From Phallus indusiatus (Eukaryota; Basidiomycota; Agaricomycetes; Phallales; Phallaceae): a stretch of 64,000 nucleotides of DNA. The notes under the pieces were generated by a model, which was given only the letters and a program-made list of their open reading frames with translations, was not told the DNA's origin and did not search any database. The translations under genes were made by a program, and so were the position numbers. Positions 47,544 to 58,399 of this stretch are shown piece after piece; within the stretch, counting starts at the first letter, position 1; every line of letters begins with the position of its first letter. The stretch is taken from the NCBI GenBank assembly GCA_027605045.1, contig JAQFWX010000002.1:1674001-1738000 (forward strand). The letters run 5' to 3'.

Positions 47544-48351
47544 TTTTCACTAGCGAATGGGGGTATAATTAGTCAAGCTAGCCAAGTCTCAAATTGCTTC
47601 AGTTAAGTATGCGAGAACGAGTGGCGAGAAATGATTGCGGATGAATATGCCTAAATAACTGCCGGTGGAAGATAATACAATAGAAGGAGTTGAGTCATAT
47701 TATCGGAAACGACAATTCAATGGAAGTGTCCTGGTACGAGATTAAACAGCGTGAGCGAATCGGAGGCCATCCAACTCTTGTGTCTGCATGCAATCTCTTT
47801 GATCAACACTTTCTGAACTCGAATCATAGAATTGTAAATAAAACGCCCATTGAGTCACTGACCTAGAATGAATTAGGAAGCACGCGAGACCGGACCTTTC
47901 TGTGTGCAAAGCTATAGAAGGCCAATGGGCTGCGATCAGTATGAGAAAACACGCTGTGTATTGAGAATTTATGACCCATCTACCCCATCGAGGACTGGTT
48001 TAGGATTGGTTTATATATTTTTTTGCTATTCCAGGTCAGTGACCTCAAGGTGGCGTACGTCTTGCACTAGTTGCAAGCGCTTAAGTAAAGACCGCTTATC
48101 TTTTCGTCTATTTCTTTCTTGGCGCCGACGTGAATTGAAAGTCTGAGTCACGATTCCAATTCTATAACGACTCAAATCCACAATTAAATATGTTTCTTCT
48201 CCGAGACGCTCGAGAACGTAGTGCACATTGAATGAAACATGTGATTGATGATGTTATTACAGAACAGGTATCCTTGAGAAGTACAAATCGACTGTAAAAG
48301 CAATAAGTATAGTATAGTGAGTGCTGTTAGTATCTGCGAAGCAATGAGTCT
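47544..48351. other. Intergenic, no supported gene
   Basis: Promoter side of P450-B and 3' flank of the hypothetical gene 48352-49500. The short frames here look random. Confidence 0.45.
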
Positions 48352-49500
48352 TTAGATGGCTGTCAATCGGCCGAGTTGTGAGACTGGTGAGACGGTGTTC
48401 AGCGTTTGATATTTGTTTCTTCGAGGTGCTTCAGTATCAAGTTCGGGAACGTAATCTACTTGCGCCAGTTCCTTCAAGAGAATAGATACACTTGAACGTG
48501 CCAGTCATAGATAATTCATATGACGCACCGAAATAGTAAACGGCCCGTTCCCGATGGCCAGCACGATCTCCACTGTGGTAAAATCGCTTAACTTGGTAAC
48601 TTCGGTCAAAAGTTGTCCGATAGGATAAGGATTACCAGCAACACGAGCAATGACTTGAATGATTACATCTAGAAGTGCGTTCAAACGAGTGGGATCAAGC
48701 TTCTTAAGCGCAGTAATCGTTTTAGCACCCGGAGAGTTGACGTCAACAGCAGTGAATAAACCAGGATAATTTTCATCGCCATTCTCATTAGACTGAGAGG
48801 TCTTGAGCTTACTCGGAGTGGTGATAGTTTCGGTTTTCTTAAGATCCGGTATGGTTTCAACAGATCCATCGTTGTTGGTCTTTGTTTCGGAGATCTGCTG
48901 TCCTTCTCCACGATTGAGTATATGTTCCGCTGAAGCAAGAGGCTGTCGGACTTTGGAGCTTGGAGAAGAAGTTTCATGCTCAAATGACTGATCAGCAGAC
49001 CGAGAAATCCTCTCTAATCTATCCTGGCTGATAGAAGGAGATACCGGTTTGTCCAATTTCTCCATCTTAATCTGAGCGACAGAAGGTAAAGATGGAAGCG
49101 TAGGGGTTGCTGGTTTTTCTTCCTTAACGTAAAAGACACGCCCTCCCTTGGGAAACATGGTGATCAACAGATAACAACGAATATCCACATACATTACCTC
49201 TTTTCGAAAAGGTCCGTTGTTGATCAATTCGAGGAAGACATTCTCAGCGAAGGATTTGCAACCGAACTTCTTGAAAACTGAAACGCTGACTTTTCGTGCT
49301 AAACGGTCGATATCCATTCCTTCACCTGCATTGGTTAAAATTTCAAGCAAGCACTCTTCGGCTGTTTGTTTAACTTTCACGTCATTTGAAGATAAGGAAA
49401 CAGAACGAAGTTGTGTAGTGAAAGATGCGCTACGGAGCTTCTCCCGGCCGTATACTGGAGGATCTAGCGGGGTGGGTTGTGGATGTGGAACTCGGCGCAT
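48352..49500 (-). CDS. Conserved-looking hypothetical protein, unknown function
   Basis: Exon 49500-48529 continues after a phase-0 intron (48472-48528, GTGCGT...TTGAAG) into 48471-48352, ending ...SPVSQLGRLTAI. A second, 51-nt segment (49147-49197) has GTAATG...CCCAAG ends and no stop in frame; splicing it would give FRKEGGRVFYVKEEKP, which reads better. Protein length is about 346 or 363 residues. The N-terminal part (about 40-110) looks folded (ECLLEILTNAGEG, FLELINNGPF), the middle is a charged, disordered linker, and a helical C-terminal part contains LNALLDVIIQVIARVAG and VEIVLAIGNGPF. I do not recognise a family. No transmembrane segment or signal peptide. Confidence 0.65.
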
Positions 49501-50350
49501 GGTTTCAAATGTATAAGCAGAAGAATGATAGAAAACCTAGTCAAACTGTATGTGTGTATCAAAAGAATGGACGCGATTTATGAATTGGTGCTGAATCAAA
49601 TGGCAAAGTGCGATGTGAAAAGAAAAGAAAACGTAACGCGTGACATGGTTAATACTGCCGGACAATGCCGAGCACAAGTTGCAACACCAAACCACATCCG
49701 CGGTCAGAGACAATCCATCTTGAGTCAATCCATCTTAAATCCATCCACAGTGCACAGAACTTGAAACGGTGACATGTTTCTGAGGGTCTATAAACTTTTA
49801 GAAGGCAAGTAAAATCACTAATGCCTTATATCTTTCTCATTGTTCCTCAGTCAAAACGAATATTCATACTGGGCGTCGGGCGATTTCGTCTCAGTGGAAG
49901 ATATTAAGAACATTACTACTTGATCGTGTATTGAAACTACCTTATTTACTTGATATACAGTAAGGCTGCGCATGATATCAAAACGAAAGGCCGCGAGCGA
50001 TGTATGTATCAGGATTTGGCTGTGGCTGATGTAAGATGGTACTGGTGCCAAACGTTGAACCCTTCCTCGCTGATTGGGTTATCTAATTGTTTCCTTGAAA
50101 TCGTCAACTAAACTAAATGCTATATTTTAGAGCTTATATTCTTGTTGTAATGATGTCGAATTCGATGAGGGACGAGAAATCAGCTATTTTTTATTCCTAG
50201 AATTTATTCGGAAGAACATTTCAAACCCAGTCAACACAAAAATTATATAAATCTCAATCCCCTCTTTCCGCTGTAACTTCCCCACAATAGCTCTCGTTCG
50301 TTCTCCACCACGTTCCTTAACTTTATTTCTCATTGCTCCATTCAATTCCC
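49501..50350. other. Divergent intergenic region
   Basis: Between the start codons of the hypothetical gene (-) and the Thr-rich secreted protein (+). A pyrimidine-rich leader (ctccaccacgttcc near 50300) precedes the plus-strand start. No other feature. Confidence 0.45.
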
Positions 50351-51748
50351 ATGCGTTCTTTTCTGGCCTTCCTGATTCTATCTGCTAGCGCCATTCTTTC
50401 AGCTCCGGTTACCAATGCACCACTGGAAGATGTTTCGGTATGCTTCCTTGAATTAATGAAAATACTTGAATTGACGACCCCAATTAGAACAATGAATCTC
50501 TCGGTTTGAATGTCCGTCGTCAGATACCAAGTACCAACTTGCCCTCCCTAGAGAATTTAGCCAATTTAGAGGATGTATGCTATCTCCCTTGTCGCCAAAC
50601 AAAAATCTTGTTTTTAATAATCATTCTTGTGCATATAGGTGGATTCTGTCGTTTGTTCCGATGTGCCTGGGCTGGCTCCCATCATTGGTGGAAAGTGTAA
50701 TGCCATCACCAAGTCTATTCCAGTGATTCCTGCTGTTCGAAAAATTCTCCCTCGACAAGTCAGCATCGTAACCGAAACATCCACCACCACCAGCACTACT
50801 CTTTCTACATCGACGACGTCTGTGACCACTAGCACTGTTTCTGAGACGACGACGACTACTTCCACTTCGTTCACCACCCAAGTATCTCTTTCCACCACTT
50901 TCTCAGCCACGTCTACGACGACCTTTACGAGTTACGTTCCGACAACTATGACCACAACTAGTACGACTACGGTGACGACTCCTCTCGACCAGTCTAGTAC
51001 TACCACGATCGTCAGTCCAACTTTTACCACTACGTCTACTACTGTGAGCCCCACGACCACTACGGATGTTTCCACTACAACCACTACAACCACTACTGCA
51101 AGCCCGACAATTACCACTACTATGAGCGAGAATGAGATAGTTTCCACGACCACAATAACGTTGACGTCTCCGATAACTACTACAACTACGGCCACATTTA
51201 CCTTCCCATCTCCTTTCACTACCCTCGAGACGTCTTCTATCGTCCAAACCTCCACAACTACAACAGAAAGCGTCACGACTACGTTGGCAGTGGTAACGTC
51301 AACTTCTCTGTCTGCATCTTCGACGATCGGAACTACCACAACTACAACTTCTACTGCGACCAGCATTTCAACTGTGGTGACACCTTCAGTCTCTCTTTCT
51401 ACTTCATTGGAGACGACCACTAGCACAGTGACCGTTCTGACGGTAGATGCTCCCGCTACAGTGACAACGCTTGTACCTACTACTTCAGTCGTACCCACCA
51501 CCCAAACAGTAGTTGTTCCCAGTGCCACTACGTTCACTACTGTGGTTCCAGATGGTACGTCTACTAGCACAATCACGACAATTACCCCCTCGGTGGCAAG
51601 CACTTCGGTTACTACTGCGACTTCCGTTGTCACCGAATCAGTGATTTCTGTTTCTGGCTCCGTTTCCGTATCAGTCTCGGTTTCTGCTGGTGTCACAACG
51701 ACAACGGCAACATCCACTGCCACTGAGATACTGACAGTGACCATTTAA
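50351..51748 (+). CDS. Secreted Thr/Ser-rich mucin-like protein
   Basis: Exons 50351-50437, 50488-50574 and 50639-51748 (all phase 0) give 427 residues. Residues 1-18 (MRSFLAFLILSASAILSA) form a signal peptide, so the product is secreted. The short part to about residue 85 has Cys in VVCSDVPG and GGKCNAI, with a possible KEX2-type VRRQ site near residue 38. From about residue 90 to the end the chain is almost only Thr, Ser and Val (TTSTT, STTT and TTTTA runs), expected to be heavily O-mannosylated and extended, like a cell-wall or surface mucin. No C-terminal hydrophobic GPI signal is seen. The long opposite-strand frames are mirror artefacts of this composition. Confidence 0.8.
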
Positions 51749-52078
51749 GATGTAACTCGTGTCCCGTTTGTCCGTTGCCGAGAGTCTGATACCAAGTGTG
51801 CCGCCTCAAATACAGTGTTTTGTAATTAAATTCTACTAATATACCCATTCAAAGAATATCACATCAATTTTGACAAGCTTGAAAGAAATACAATAGCCTG
51901 GCTAAAGCTATCGGTGAACTAAATCCGATCGATAGTAACCTTTTCAATTTTCAGAGATAATACATAACATATATTACATCAATTAACTTGAACAATGAAA
52001 ACGAAAAACATATTCATAAATATAATGCTAGAGGTGTTAAAAAATCGTAAGCAGTCGTAAAGCGGCGTAACGGGGTTC
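51749..52078. other. Intergenic between convergent genes
   Basis: AT-rich 330 bp between the stop codons of the Thr-rich protein and the hydrolase-fold gene. Nothing recognised beyond likely 3' UTRs. Confidence 0.45.
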
Positions 52079-53688
52079 TTATGATTTCACAATCTCATCA
52101 AATTGATACGTCAGAGCAACATCCAGCATTCTTCCAGTACGATCTCGAAATCCTTGGTCATCTTTTACTTCAGATATCCTACCAAAGAAAAATGAGATAC
52201 GTCGTTGTCGAAATGATAAGGCGATATTGATTATACCTTTTGATCGGTCTGCCATCGCTGTCGAGGGCAGTCAGAGCTTTGTCCTGATCCTTTTCAAAAT
52301 GAGCCAGAATGGCAGCAATTTCGGCTATTTTCTCTGGAGAAATCATACTAAAACTAGCGTCGATGGGTTCTCGTTGGGATATACTAGGGTCTTCGAATAT
52401 TTGGGATAATCGCTGAAGACCCAGAGCGTATGTGCGTTCTTTTGATCGGATGACTGGTATAAAGGGCTGGTACGCTGGTAATCGCGAAAGAAATGTCGAG
52501 TAGACGCGGTTCACTACGGTAGCACATGAAGGTACCAAGGTGAATGATTCTGGTCCACCTATCAATTTTTTTAACTAAAAAAGCGCGCAGAAGATTGCTG
52601 GTCTATTTCACCTCTTACAATGAGTAATTGACCATGAGGCATCTTAGAAACTTCTTCTTCGGCTTGGTATATAGGGCTAGTGACGTATTTTTCTCCCTGT
52701 GGCAGTAAAATACTGAATAAGAGTAGATAGATAATGGTTTTATCTTACCTGTAAGACCAAAATCGGCATTTGCAGTCGCTTAAACATGGAATCGGTAAGC
52801 GAAACCCGCTAAGATAAAAATCAATTTCTCAGTTTTAAAGATAAATCAAGCATGGTAGAATCTCACTTGAGAGATAGGTAGAGAACTTTGAATTGTGTTT
52901 ATCCTCTTGGTAGCAGGAAATTGTGTCTGCCAGTAAGCGCATATTTCGTCCGATTGATCCGGAGTAAGCATCTTTCAAAAGGAAGACACAGGTGTCAGAA
53001 AATTCAAAACAATACAGCTTGACGGTACACATACTCCAGAGAATAGCAAGTAATTTGTCTCAATGTAGGCTCGTTCTATTGTTTCCAAGTCTGGTGGAAA
53101 GCACATCGCCTCTATCAGCTCCTCATGTGCTTGAAGCACCCAGTCAGGCCTGGATTAAAATGACAAAGTGTACAGATTAAACAAATGAAAAAATTTGGGG
53201 TTCAATAGATTGAGACACACTCCACATTGGCCGGTAATTGACACAGACAAAGGGACAAGGTCATTTCCGGGTATAGCAGCGCAAAACGATAAGCGGCGTG
53301 TACGGATGTACATTGTATAGCGAATATGTGGCATTTTTGAATTCCTAGTAAACTCAAAGCAACGGCAAGGTCGGAAGCATCGACCCACGAGTCTCGAGAT
53401 GGGAGTATTGGTGATTTCGTCTGACCACATGCGCGCGCATCGAACCCGATTAGATTATAATGATCGACAAGCCGAGGGTCCTGAACAAAGGATGTCCTAA
53501 ACTTATAATGACTTCTCATTTTGGAACATACATACATTGAAATGATATTTTAGCCAAGATGAGTCCACCCAACAGCCATGTAACAACACGATAGTTGGCC
53601 TTGAGTGGTCAAAGCGCAAAGGATCATTCGACGGGGCGTTGCAGATATAGTTCAATTCTAGTTCATGAGAAATGGAGACTGTAGGCAT
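52079..53688 (-). CDS. Alpha/beta-hydrolase-fold protein, unusual nucleophile region
   Basis: Eight exons (53688-53536, 53480-53221, 53149-53035, 52971-52867, 52808-52749, 52696-52612, 52558-52237, 52178-52079) give 399 residues. The N-terminal half has the hydrolase fold: TIVLLHGCW (His37-Gly38, oxyanion region), NLIGFDARACG, then the elbow region CHIFAIQCTS (101-110) before a helix with RFALLYPE. In classic enzymes this elbow is GxSxG; here the Ser position reads Gln107. A nearby Cys108 or Ser110 might substitute, or the protein is non-catalytic. A late GQLLIVRGGPESF would carry the His-containing loop, but no obvious His is seen. The C-terminal 100 residues are helical. Role unknown. Confidence 0.8.
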
Positions 53689-54571
53689 GGGAGCTCGAAA
53701 GAACGCTGTTTAGAATACGAAAAACCGAAACTGAGCTGTTCTGGGTCTTAAGACCAGTTCGGAGGTGGTGACGAAGCGCTGATGGAAAGAACAAGGGTAT
53801 GGATGCAATAGAGATTAGAATGGTGTTGTCGTTGTTTTCGTCAGGGCGTGAAGAGATCAAGTTTTTTTTCTAGTAACGCATAATTATCAAATGAAAATAC
53901 GGTGCGCGATGTGCCCTATTGATAGGACGAGTTTATGGGAGCATTAGGTTGGAATCTAAAAGTTCACTGCCAGTTTGTCGCCCACAACCGCCCGCAGGCA
54001 ATACAAACACGAGAAAATATTTTAGATGGCCCTGTCAAAGATAATCAAAAGATAACTAAAATGAAATTTACCTGGAAAATCGAATTCAGTTTTCTCTCTT
54101 TCGAAAGTTTGATGAGCTGATTTAACGAACGAGTTCGACGGTCAATGCATAACAAGGGCAATATTCGCAGATTTCCAAAACACTCAAGTGAGTTCAGCGT
54201 TGTAAGCTGTGTTGAGCTTGAGCCGCAGTGGTTTTCTTGGTCCAAGCCTCAAATCATCCAGTTCTTTCCCTCATCCCCCAGAACAGGGCGAAAACCATGT
54301 GACAACACCACCATGTCGGAGTGGCACAAAACCCGAGCATCCCACGTGGCAATTCCGGACTCGTCCCGATGTACCTCGCATTGACAAAAAAATTGGCAAA
54401 CTTTTTGAGAAAGAAACTGCGTCAAATAGAGTTGGATAAATAGAGTTTTCACGTGAAATCACCGTAGTTGTTCGTGTGCCAGGGGGATTCCAATCAATCT
54501 GGCACAGAACAACCGAGCGCAGTGCAAATTTAAATTAAGACACGCTTTGTATTTCGTCATATCCCAATACA
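53689..54571. other. Intergenic, no supported gene
   Basis: Between the hydrolase-fold gene start and the DUF2306-like gene stop. Short frames on both strands only. Confidence 0.45.
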
Positions 54572-55976
54572 TTAAGCTTTTTTCATCGCGGGTACCCAAG
54601 GATAGCTACTGCCCAAACGGTCAGCAGTCAAACCAGCACTGCCTGCAGGAGATAATCCCAATGCTTGCTGTTTACGATATGAAATCATCCTTAACCGCTC
54701 GTTTTCTTTTGGTGTCAGGCGAATCTGAATTGATGGTATGATGATATTAATGAATCAGGAGAAATAGAAGCCGAATACCAAGGACGTACATAGATCTCAA
54801 CGCCCACAGCATGCAGAGTTAGTGCCAACCACGTTGCCATGCTAAAGGTCAATCGCACAGCGCTGCCGATGTGTAAACGGGTTTCCAGATCGGCAGGTAC
54901 GCCGATATATGTTTGAGGACCCAGATGGCACGCGGGAAATTCTTCACGAAACGCGGCTGTGTCTCCCGTAATAGACTGCGCCTGATCACACGTCCACAAC
55001 TGGAAAAAAAGATGGGGTCAGTTCACATAGTTTATCGTTTTTGTTTTAAGCTGCAACTAGACAAAGCGCTCACGGTATAAAAACCCCCGGTATAAGATAC
55101 AGCCACAATGACTATAAACATAACGACGCGCATTGTGATTATGATTCCCATCCAAAACATAGCTCGTAGCATCCATTTTCGATGCTCGTCAATCTGTTGT
55201 TTACGGATATTATACCATGCAAGACCCAACGCTACAGAAGTCAACGAAGATAAGACGACGATAACAGCCGTAAGGGACAAATCATTTCCTCCCATGGATA
55301 TACGAGATATAACCGCGATGGCTATATTTCCCAATGTCAGGAATACTATTATGGCGTATCCGACATACTTGTGAACAGAAGGCAATCTCTGGTGGTGGTT
55401 TTCAGAATAAGCGCGTGGCGGATCTGAGCGAAGCCAAACTCATACTTACGCTCCTAACGACTGGCAAAAATTGAATGATAGATAGAGAGCCGGCTGGCAA
55501 TGTGGTATATAGATGCAAGAAAATTGCAACTAGACGGACACAATGAAACTCCGTGGAAAAAAGCTCATTAGACAACGTAGGACAAGTACCCACAATGATA
55601 GGGGTTTTTCCGAACCAATACCATTCTCCAGGTGACGAGCGCCGTTCAAAAGTCGAAAAGTTAAGATATGGGGAACGGATCAAGACAAAAAAAGCCATAA
55701 AAGATGAGAAAAAGGCCCCTATGAAGAAAAAAGTTGGTGAAAACGTGTACAGTTTTTCACTTCTTGTTTTTACTTACATAGATAAAACTCATACCTGGCT
55801 TGAAACCCCAACCGCTTTGTCCAAATGAAGGACTTGTGAGAACCAGTCAAACGTGTTTGTCTTCCCGATGTCGCGGTGACATCTTCACGGGCGCTGGGTA
55901 TTAGGACATTCTCTTGTTGAGGCTCGAGCGCACTTGGATGCAAAACAGAGCCATTAGTAGCGTGTCGAGATGTCAT
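54572..55976 (-). CDS. DUF2306-like multi-pass membrane protein
   Basis: Exons 55976-55778, 55718-55450, 55388-55074, 54999-54790 and 54724-54572 give 381 residues. A soluble N-terminal part (MTSRHATNGS...) is followed by several transmembrane segments: FFSSFMAFFVLI, LVAIFLHLYTTLPAGSL, HKYVGYAIIVFLTLGNIA, LTAVIVVLSSLTSVALGL and the last near IIITMRVVMFIVIVAV. The block IDEHRKWMLRAMFWMG and VHKYVGY are features of the DUF2306 family of fungal and bacterial membrane proteins, some heme-linked by prediction. Exon 1 was ended at GTAAGT (55777) because it keeps frame; an alternative donor GTATGA 17 nt upstream does not. Function unknown. Confidence 0.85.
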
Positions 55977-56289
55977 GGCAAGAAAAAAGGACTAGCGCAT
56001 GGATGAATCATCGTTGAATTGCAAAAAAGTTCCTAACCAGTTCGGCAGGCTTCTGCTCCAGCATCACGCATCACGCATCACGTCACGCGCACTGAGGCAG
56101 ACTGAGGCTCTCAAAATTTTATTTAGTTGTCAATTTTTGTAAAATCCGTCAATTTCTCCGTACAAGTCTTACCTGTGCCCTCATATTGACATATTTTTTT
56201 GACCTTCACTCAGGGCGCACTATTATTCTGCGAGACTAGTACAATGTAATATATATTTTTTAACTATTGTCTTTTCAGTAAATAGATCC
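55977..56289. other. Short intergenic region
   Basis: Upstream of the membrane protein gene and downstream of the methyltransferase stop. A small cluster of gcatcac repeats lies at 56062-56082. Nothing else recognised. Confidence 0.45.
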
Positions 56290-57306
56290 TTATTGGTCCA
56301 AACCTCTGAGATCTTTTTGATTAACTGGGGTATCGGGGATTCGATCTGGGAGTGTACGGTAACCCAAGAAGCCTAAACAGATCCAATATCGTTCTGAAGA
56401 TTCTGATCGGCTGGATGGAGGTTTGAAGGTAGAAACCGAATAAAATGAAGGTCGTAGGTATGTTTTGCAGAAATGTGTCGAGTCAGGATGTTCAAAGTAC
56501 TTAAGACTGCGAAAAGAGAGAAAAAGCAAATGAGCTTCGCTATGATATGAACGAACGAAAGCTTACACCATAGCTCCTCCCGAAACATTTTTCATACCTT
56601 CGTCACTTCTTTGGCGTCGTATAAGATGTCTGCATCCGAACTGAAACACAGCTTCGCTTATTTCCAGCGACCGGGCGATATCCACAGTTGTGTTGCCAGT
56701 GGTATTAGCAGCCATGTCTGATAGCAAAAGATCGACTGAATGCGACCGGGACAAAGGCGGAAGATGTTCCCTAATCAAGGCCTCTGTCGCGGGTGAAAGA
56801 AAATCAGCTTGGAACGAAGTTACACCGTAAATGTGGCTCATGCGATGGAGATCCAATGCAACAATTATGGGTAGCTTTCGTACATTGGGAAGGTTTTCAT
56901 GTTTATTATTCTCTAAACCGTGCCACGATTCGTCCTCATTCCAGCCGAACGGTCTGTCATCCTTCATCCCGAATGGTTTTTCATCATTCTTCAAACCAAA
57001 CGGTTTTTCTTCTTCGGAAGGATATCTTGGGCCAACAAAGTGACCGGTCCTGAATGCAGCAACTTGCGACCATCCACCTGGGGCAGCACCGAGATCAACA
57101 ATAACCCGCGGACGGTGAGCAGCGGGATTTTGTAATGCGCTGAAAAGGTGAAACTTGTCGTCCATTTCCAGAAGTTTATAGGCACTCCTTGAGCGGAATG
57201 CGGGTGCATCTACCGCACGTCTTTTGACATACGGATCTCTTGAATGTCGGGATAGCCATTGTTTAGATGAAGACGAGAGTTTGGAGAATGGCGAAGAGGG
57301 GCGCAT
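56290..57306 (-). CDS. MRM2: FtsJ/RlmE-type rRNA 2'-O-methyltransferase (MRM2-like)
   Basis: Exons 57306-56567 and 56506-56290 (phase-2 intron, GTAAGC...CGCAG) give 318 residues. The family methylates a uridine ribose of large-subunit rRNA; the Ser/Arg-rich start (MRPSSPFSKLSSSSKQWLSR) looks like a mitochondrial presequence. SAM motif I is VIVDLGAAPGGW (68-79). The KDKE catalytic set is visible: Lys44 (SAYKLLE), Asp197 (LLSDMAAN), Lys249 (VLKYFEH) and Glu282 (SRSESSE). Between motif I and the next strand lies an unusual acidic insert with three KPFGxK-like units (about 101-124). Its start codon is only 58 bp from that of the divergent TFIIIC-like gene. Confidence 0.9.
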
Positions 57307-57364
57307 GTGACAGAGAAAATTGATTCCGCGCTCGTGCCATTGTCACACATTGATACCTGCAAAG
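57307..57364. promoter_or_regulatory. 58-bp bidirectional promoter/leader
   Basis: The whole gap between two divergent start codons (methyltransferase at 57306, minus; TFIIIC-like at 57365, plus). Core promoters or 5' UTRs must overlap each other or the opposite gene. Confidence 0.6.
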
Positions 57365-58116
57365 ATGTTTCCTGGCTACAAACACGTCCGTGAATTCGGT
57401 CCAGACGAAGATTATGAAGATGAAGAAGAAGTTTGCTACGTTACTCTAGACTTAGGACACGATGTGGACAAAGCGCTTGTCCCAAATGCAACCGAATATA
57501 GACTTGCAGTATGGATGGCTCATCGCCTCCGCAGGCTGTCCTCTTTGACTGATTTATTTTATAGGGATTGGACACCGAAACTCCGATGCTGCAATTACAT
57601 GGTTCATTTTTCATAGGAAAACATGAGGAGCTGCTGGGAACTGAGCTTTTATTCACTGAGGGACGCGGTAAGTGTATTACTGTTTGATTGTGGAAGATAC
57701 GTATCTCATCTTTTCATCAAGACGAAACCAACCCGTCTCGAAGATTTGTCGTTCCTTTCGATATGACCGAACAGCGGATTCAATTCAGACAAGTCGAAGT
57801 AAAACCCAAAGTCGAACCTTTAGAGGACTCAGACCCCGGGCCAAGCTCAAATGTGAAAACTGCTTCAAAAGCGAAATCAAGTAAACGTTCGGCCAAGGCG
57901 AAACCGAAACCGAAAAAGTCAGAAAAGGCAAAAGGAAAGGAGCCTGTCAGAGAAATTGTCGAAGAAGACAAAGGCGAAAACGAAGACCAAAACGAAAACG
58001 AAATGGCGGAAGACCTTATGGATATTGAGGTAAGTGGTGTCTGTTAGTAGACGTTGAATTTGGACCACTGATGTCATTTAAAGTGATATGACATATCTTC
58101 ATAATTTCAGTGGTAA
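57365..58116 (+). CDS. TFIIIC triple-barrel domain protein (TFIIIC subunit 6/Tfc7-like)
   Basis: Exons 57365-57508, 57565-57667, 57722-58029 and 58111-58116 give 186 residues. RNA polymerase III factor TFIIIC contains a triple-barrel dimerisation domain, and its signature is readable here: VCYVTLDLG, then EYRLAGLDTETPMLQLHG, FFIGKHEELLGTELLF and FVVPFDMTEQRIQF. The C-terminal half is Lys-rich then acidic (KSSKRSAKAKPKPKK, then EEDKGENEDQNENE). The last coding exon is only TGG TAA after ...EDLMDIE; if it is not spliced, the protein would instead end a few residues later at 58047. The start at 57365 was preferred to the upstream in-frame ATG at 57320 because of the short divergent gap. Confidence 0.82.
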
Positions 58117-58399
58117 ATTGCAAATTGCCATCTGCCGAATTAGATTCCGATCTAGCCTTACTATGGGTTTGCAGAAGTTCTTTTGATCTCCCTACAGGCC
58201 CCATGTTACCCAGGTTTCCTGATACACCTCTCGTTTTGTTACAAATCCGTTGGAGTCGGACCAAAATCCCACTAAAACCATGTGGCCAGGTATTAGCTTT
58301 GGGAACTAATAATAACAGCATTGATCATGTGTCGAACTACGCGGGCCGAAGAATATATAAAATGAAACCCTACCTGCCCTTGCGCTGGCAAACCCCAGT

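Noticed and set aside
50614..51744. Long minus-strand open frames opposite the Thr-rich gene
   Set aside because: They are Val/Glu-rich mirror translations of a low-complexity coding exon that has a signal peptide, introns and frame support on the plus strand.
55780..55795. Donor GTATGA (55794) for exon 1 of the membrane protein
   Set aside because: It breaks the frame with the next exon; the GTAAGT donor at 55777 keeps it.
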